In this document: piece after piece, positions 50,567 to 54,258 of the stretch
Numbering within the stretch: position 1 is the stretch's first letter
Layout: every line of letters begins with the position of its first letter
NCBI GenBank assembly: GCA_028242535.1
Contig: JAOJYB010000007.1
Location: forward strand, 1-54,258
Reading direction: 5' to 3'
Source of the DNA: Candidatus Nitrosopelagicus sp.
GTDB lineage: Archaea > Thermoproteota > Nitrososphaeria > Nitrososphaerales > Nitrosopumilaceae
DNA length: 54,258 nucleotides
Notes under the pieces: model-generated
What the model was told of the DNA's origin: nothing
Databases searched by the model: none
Seen by the model: only the letters and a program-made list of their open reading frames with translations
Program-made: the position numbers and the translations under genes

Positions 50567-52477
50567 ATGTCTGAATTTAATATCAAAAACATTGGATTAA
50601 AAGTTGGGTTAGAGATTCATCAACAGCTAGATACAAAAAAAAAGTTATTTTGTAACTGTACACCAATAGAAGAAGAAGAATTTTCAAGAAAATTCTCAAG
50701 AAAGTTGAGGGCGGCAAAGAGTGAATTAGGAAAAATTGATCCTGCTGCACTATTTGAGAGTACTAAATCAAAGACGATCATATACTATGCAAATCCAAAC
50801 AGCAGTTGTTTAGTAGAAGAAGATGAAGAACCACCACATGCATTAGATCCTGATGCAAAAAATATTTCACTTTTAATTAGTTCTGCATTAGATTCAAAAA
50901 TTTTTTCAGAGATTCATGTGATGAGAAAGACAGTCATTGATGGATCAAATACAACAGGATTTCAGAGAACAATGCTTGTAGCACAAGGTGGGAGTATTGA
51001 AGTTGGGGGGGAAAAAGTAGGTGTCCAATCTATTTGTCTCGAAGAAGATGCAGGAAAATTAATCAAAGATGAAGGGAATCATAGATTTTTTAGTCTGGAT
51101 CGTCTTGGAGTTCCTTTAGTTGAGATTGCATTAGATCCCGTTGAAGGTGATCCAAAATTTGTAAAAGATATTGCGCTAACCTTAGGTAGATTACTTCGAG
51201 TAACAAAAAGAGTAATGCGTGGAATTGGAAGTATTAGACAAGATGTTAATATTTCAATTGATGGGGGCGGAGTTATCGAAGTAAAAGGAGTACAACAATT
51301 AGATCAATTAGAAAAAATCATTGAATTTGAAGCAAAACGACAACATGGATTAAAATTAATTTCTGAGAAAATAAATCAAAGAGGATTTACAGAGATTAAT
51401 AGAAATGACGATGTGTTTGACATTACAGAATTAATGCAGGATTGTAATTCAAAAATTATTAAAAAATCAATAGAGAAACAAGAGAATATTTTTGCGATAA
51501 GAATAAAAAAATTAAAAGGGGTTATTGGATTTGAGCCTTATTCGAATATTAGATTAGGAAAAGAAATCGGTCAATTGGTAAGATTTTTTGGAATTGGTGG
51601 TGTTTTTCATTCTGATGAATTACCAAATTATGGAATTGAAAATGAGGATATCGAAAGAGTTACAGAGAAATTGGATATGCAAGGTGATGATGCATTTTTA
51701 ATTATTGCAGGAGGGAAAATACCAGTTGAATTTGCAATTGAGTCAATTATCAATAGGATAAAACTTGCAAAAGATGGACCTCCAGCAGAGACTAGAGCTG
51801 CTACTCAAAATGGTGACACTGTTTTTCTTAGACCAAGACCAGGTGCATCACGAATGTATCCAGAAACAGACATTCCCACAATCAAAGTAACAAATGAAGA
51901 ACTCAAAGAAGTAAAATCCAACATACCAAAATCATGGGAAGGATCAATTAAAGAAATAGAAGAGAAATACCGAATTAACAATCAGCTTGCCGAACAAATA
52001 TTTGATTCAAATTATTTTGAACTTTTTGAAAAAATCTGTTCAGAAAAGCAAAATTCGCCAAATTTTGTTGCATCAGTTCTTTGTTCAACCATAACTAATT
52101 TGGAAAGAAAGGGATTAGATTCTGGTTTGTTAAATGATGAGCAGATTATGAAAACATTTGAGTTATTAGATAAAGAAAAAATAAACAAAGAATCAATTGA
52201 GATAATTTTTGAGCAGATAATGTCTAAAAAAGCAAATGATATTACACAAGCATTAGAAAATGCATCAATTACTCAATTAAGTGAAGATGAATTAGATAAG
52301 GTGTTAGATGAGATTGTTCAAAAAAATGCAGAAAAGATACAACAAGAACAGATACGTGCGTTAAGTGGTTTAATGGGTATAGTAATGAAGGAAGTTAGAG
52401 GTAAAGCATCTGGAAAGATGATTAATCAAAAACTAAAAGAGAAAATTCAAAAATTTTTAGATTATAGAAAATACTAG
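50567..52477 (+). CDS. gatE: Glutamyl-tRNA(Gln) amidotransferase subunit E
   Basis: The 636-residue protein is a full GatE: GLKVGLEIHQQLDTKKKLFCNC is the GatB/GatE start, YANPNSSCLVEEDEEPPHALDPDA carries the active-site cradle, and VEIALDPVEGDPKFVKDIALTLGRLLRVTKR follows. An AspRS-like insertion specific to GatE lies around residues 290-400, and the C-terminus is a YqeY-like tRNA-binding tail. It phosphorylates Glu-tRNA(Gln) with ATP and amidates it with ammonia from GatD, supplying Gln-tRNA for translation. Confidence 0.97.
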   Translation: MSEFNIKNIGLKVGLEIHQQLDTKKKLFCNCTPIEEEEFSRKFSRKLRAAKSELGKIDPAALFESTKSKTIIYYANPNSSCLVEEDEEPPHALDPDAKNISLLISSALDSKIFSEIHVMRKTVIDGSNTTGFQRTMLVAQGGSIEVGGEKVGVQSICLEEDAGKLIKDEGNHRFFSLDRLGVPLVEIALDPVEGDPKFVKDIALTLGRLLRVTKRVMRGIGSIRQDVNISIDGGGVIEVKGVQQLDQLEKIIEFEAKRQHGLKLISEKINQRGFTEINRNDDVFDITELMQDCNSKIIKKSIEKQENIFAIRIKKLKGVIGFEPYSNIRLGKEIGQLVRFFGIGGVFHSDELPNYGIENEDIERVTEKLDMQGDDAFLIIAGGKIPVEFAIESIINRIKLAKDGPPAETRAATQNGDTVFLRPRPGASRMYPETDIPTIKVTNEELKEVKSNIPKSWEGSIKEIEEKYRINNQLAEQIFDSNYFELFEKICSEKQNSPNFVASVLCSTITNLERKGLDSGLLNDEQIMKTFELLDKEKINKESIEIIFEQIMSKKANDITQALENASITQLSEDELDKVLDEIVQKNAEKIQQEQIRALSGLMGIVMKEVRGKASGKMINQKLKEKIQKFLDYRKY

Positions 52478-52508
52478 TAGATGAATAAAATAAGATAAGT
52501 TAAGGGGA

Positions 52509-52769
52509 TTAACTTGTTGTTTTTCTACTACCAGTACCTCTACCAGTTGAGCGTGTTCTGCCTTTGGTAGATGCTTTTTTTGTTGTTGGAGTTGATGATA
52601 ATTTTCTTTTTCCCGTACCACGGCCAGTAGAAACACTACGATTACCTGCAGCTTTCTTTTTAGCCTCCTGATATTCTTTGTAAGAATCTCCAGAGAATGT
52701 TGATTTCTTACTAGTGTCAGTCTTTCTACGAGTTGTACCTCTACCACCAACACGGGTTACTTTTGCCAT
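52509..52769 (-). CDS. Small basic low-complexity protein with GRGT repeats
   Basis: The 86-residue protein is rich in Lys, Arg, Ser, Thr and Gly and has repeated G-R-G-T units: VGGRGTTRRK, STGRGTGKRK and STGRGTGSRK. Such tails usually bind nucleic acid, but I recognise no family. ATG 52769 is set by a TATA-like box at 52792-52798. An overlapping 98-residue frame on the same strand was rejected because this frame has the clean promoter spacing and a patterned composition. It is convergent with gatE. Confidence 0.7.
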   Translation of the reverse strand: MAKVTRVGGRGTTRRKTDTSKKSTFSGDSYKEYQEAKKKAAGNRSVSTGRGTGKRKLSSTPTTKKASTKGRTRSTGRGTGSRKTTS

Positions 52770-52791
52770 GGAAAATAGGCAAACTACAGGG

Positions 52792-52798
52792 TTTTAAA
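52792..52798 (-). promoter_or_regulatory. TATA-like box of the basic repeat protein
   Basis: TTTTAAA on the plus strand (TTTAAAA on the coding strand) is centred 26 bases before the ATG at 52769. Confidence 0.5.
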
Positions 52799-52829
52799 GT
52801 TGTTCATAATAATAATCTGAAATGATTAA

Positions 52830-52909
52830 TGCAAAAAGTGGGTTTAAAGCCACGTCTCCTAGGAGATAGGATCTGACCTTATGCGTTAACTAGGCTGTGC
52901 GACTCCCGC
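52830..52909 (-). pseudogene. Degenerate tRNA-Leu(CAG)-like sequence
   Basis: The minus strand reads as a class II tRNA: acceptor GCGGGAG (52909-52903), T8, D-arm with AGCCTAGTTAA, anticodon region AAGG-TCAGAT-CCT giving CAG, a variable arm made of the palindrome TCTCCTAGGAGA, a T-arm GTGGC...CCAC and A73 (52830). Defects are many: D-arm, anticodon loop (6 bases) and T-arm are each one base short, G18 is A, T-loop C56 is T, and the 3' acceptor TTTTTGC pairs only through four G-U wobbles. It looks like a decayed tRNA-Leu; a divergent but working tRNA cannot be excluded. Confidence 0.6.
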
Positions 52910-52959
52910 ATGAAAATTTTGAATTTCTAGAATAAGTTCATTATTGGCAAAATATTGAA

Positions 52960-53148
52960 ATGAGAGAAAAATTATGCAGATTTATGCCATTTTGGGAAGT
53001 CGTTTTAGATAAGGATAAAGAAATTCTGGGTAGATATAATCAAGAATATTTTAGTGAACAGAAAATCGGAGAGATTGTTAAAAAACTATATGAACAAGAG
53101 ATTAGGCAAGGTCACAATCTAACAATTAGATTATCAAAAAACGACTAA
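52960..53148 (+). CDS. Small hypothetical protein
   Basis: The 62-residue protein starts at ATG 52960 and contains the patterned segment FMPFWEVVLDKDKEILGRYNQEYF followed by an amphipathic helix (KIGEIVKKLYEQEIRQG) and a final strand (NLTIRL). I do not recognise the family. The composition looks like a real folded domain, and the reading frame ends with a 4-base overlap on the convergent dnaJ gene, as at other gene ends in the window. The promoter is not obvious. Confidence 0.6.
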   Translation: MREKLCRFMPFWEVVLDKDKEILGRYNQEYFSEQKIGEIVKKLYEQEIRQGHNLTIRLSKND

Positions 53149-54239
53149 TCTGAGTTTTGAAATTCATCTAATAGAGATTTTTGTTGTTTTGATAATTTTT
53201 TTGGTATTTCTACCACTAGATGTACAAAGAGATCCCCACGTCGGTTGGAGTTTTGACTAGGTAGTCCTTGAGATTTAATTTTTATAATCGAATTTGGCTG
53301 CGTTCCAGATTCTATTTTCAAATTTTGTGTTTTTTCTAATGTTTTAACTATGATTTCTGTACCTAGAGTAGCATCAATCATCGATATTTTTGCATCACAG
53401 TATAGATCTGTTCCATCACGTCTAAAATATGTGTGAGATTCTACTCGAACACGTACAATTAAATCTCCATTTTCTCCATCTGGAATTGATTCACCTTCTC
53501 CTTGGATAACATAATCACCATTGTCAATTCCTGATGGAAGATTAAATGAAAGATGTTTTGTTCCCTTAACTTTTCCACGTTGACATTTTTTACATGGACT
53601 TTCAATAATTTCTCCTCTACCTTGACATTTTCCACATGGTTGAACTGTAACAAATGTTGAAAATCCCATCTTTCTTCCAACTCGAACTTGTCCATTACCG
53701 TTACAATCTTTACAAGTTGATTTTGAGGTACCAGAATTACAGCCAGTGCCGTTGCAATCAGGACAATCTAGATACTTTTTGAGATCAAGTTCTATTTGTT
53801 TTCCATGTAATACATCTTCCAAAGTGACATAGCATTCATGTAAAAGATCATTTCCACGTTGACGGCCAAATCCTCTGCCTCCGCCACCAAATAGATTTTG
53901 AAAAACTGATTCAAATCCGCCTCCACCTCTATTCTGTCTACCAAAGAGATCTTGGAAGATATCATTGAAATTTCCACCTGCACCTCTAAAGATATCCTCG
54001 GTAGAATATCTTCCATCTACTCCGTCATGACCATGTTGATCATATAGTTGTCGTTTACTTGAATCAGATAGAACTGCATATGCTTCAGAAATTTCTTTAA
54101 AATGTTCTTGTGCGTCAGGAGATTTGTTTCTATCTGGATGAAATTTTAGGGCAAGTTTTCGATATTGAGATTTGATTTCATCCGGATTAGAAGATTTTGT
54201 GGCTCCTAACACTTCATAATAATCGCGTTTAGCACTCAT
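53145..54239 (-). CDS. dnaJ: Molecular chaperone DnaJ
   Basis: The 364-residue type I J-protein has the J domain (DYYEVLGATKSSNPDEIKSQYRKLALKFHPDRN, with HPD), a Gly/Phe-rich linker (about 75-125), a zinc-finger region with four Cys pairs (CPDCNGTG, CKDCNGNG, CGKCQGRG and CKKCQRGK) and the C-terminal substrate-binding domains. The fourth zinc motif departs from CxxCxGxG but keeps both Cys. It stimulates DnaK ATPase and delivers unfolded clients. The ATG at 54239 is near the window edge; dnaK/grpE, if adjacent, lie outside. Confidence 0.97.
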   Translation of the reverse strand: MSAKRDYYEVLGATKSSNPDEIKSQYRKLALKFHPDRNKSPDAQEHFKEISEAYAVLSDSSKRQLYDQHGHDGVDGRYSTEDIFRGAGGNFNDIFQDLFGRQNRGGGGFESVFQNLFGGGGRGFGRQRGNDLLHECYVTLEDVLHGKQIELDLKKYLDCPDCNGTGCNSGTSKSTCKDCNGNGQVRVGRKMGFSTFVTVQPCGKCQGRGEIIESPCKKCQRGKVKGTKHLSFNLPSGIDNGDYVIQGEGESIPDGENGDLIVRVRVESHTYFRRDGTDLYCDAKISMIDATLGTEIIVKTLEKTQNLKIESGTQPNSIIKIKSQGLPSQNSNRRGDLFVHLVVEIPKKLSKQQKSLLDEFQNSD

Positions 54240-54258
54240 GGATAATCTGATTAATTGA

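Noticed and set aside
52457-52753. 98-residue frame overlapping the basic repeat protein on the same strand
   Set aside because: It runs into the end of gatE, has shadow-like composition (Val/Gln/Leu-rich from the +1 frame of the repeat codons) and lacks a promoter at its start; the 86-residue frame has the TATA spacing.
52830-52909. Plus-strand tRNA reading of the tRNA-like segment
   Set aside because: The acceptor stem pairs only on the minus strand; on the plus strand the G-U pairs become C-A mismatches and no T-loop is found.
1-54258. CRISPR array, insertion sequence or integrated element
   Set aside because: No regularly spaced repeats, transposase, integrase or intact tRNA attachment site was seen.

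Overview
The window reads as chromosomal DNA of an AT-rich archaeon, most likely a marine ammonia-oxidising thaumarchaeon of the Nitrosopumilus type. The domain is clear from the sequence: archaeal SRP RNA, GatD/GatE, pelota, archaeal-type L2, CDC48, NcsA/CTU1 with zinc fingers at both ends, a probable tetraether lipid synthase, and TATA-like boxes about 26 bases before start codons (leaderless transcripts). The genus is inference; no ammonia-oxidation gene lies here.

Bases 1-35253 form a large surface-glycan locus in short operons on both strands. It encodes sugar-nucleotide synthesis (RmlA, RmlB and a cupin; a GalU-like enzyme, UDP-sugar 6-dehydrogenase, epimerase and DegT aminotransferase; a WecC-like dehydrogenase operon), glycosyltransferases (five GT-B, one GT2, one GT-C membrane protein), and many decorating enzymes: five methyltransferases, a sulfotransferase, a NodU/SxtI-type carbamoyltransferase with SxtJ and SxtK partners, an SGNH hydrolase, a NodB deacetylase, a hexapeptide acyltransferase, a glutaminase-less asparagine-synthase homologue and a radical SAM/SPASM protein. 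The most unusual block is FkbH - acyl carrier protein - VOC protein - holo-ACP synthase (4763-7504), a self-contained carrier-protein system with no ketosynthase nearby. I infer that it makes a short acyl group, perhaps glyceryl, for the glycan.

From 35321 rightwards the content becomes core cellular genes: Tes-like radical SAM protein divergent from a TrmB-family regulator, DtxR-family regulator, a small Cys-rich protein, YjbQ, pelota, CutA, site-2 protease overlapping a secreted beta-propeller/pentapeptide protein, NcsA, SRP RNA, acylphosphatase, L2, CDC48, GatD-GatE, a basic repeat protein and DnaJ. A decayed tRNA-Leu(CAG)-like sequence lies at 52830-52909 and a possible C/D-box sRNA at 39044-39106.

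Two small genes were found by reading between the larger ones: SxtK-like/DUF5989 (20065-20217) and a Cys-rich 54-residue protein (38421-38585). Apart from the SRP RNA locus there is no gene-free stretch above 300 bases. I saw no insertion sequence, CRISPR array, integrase or replication origin.
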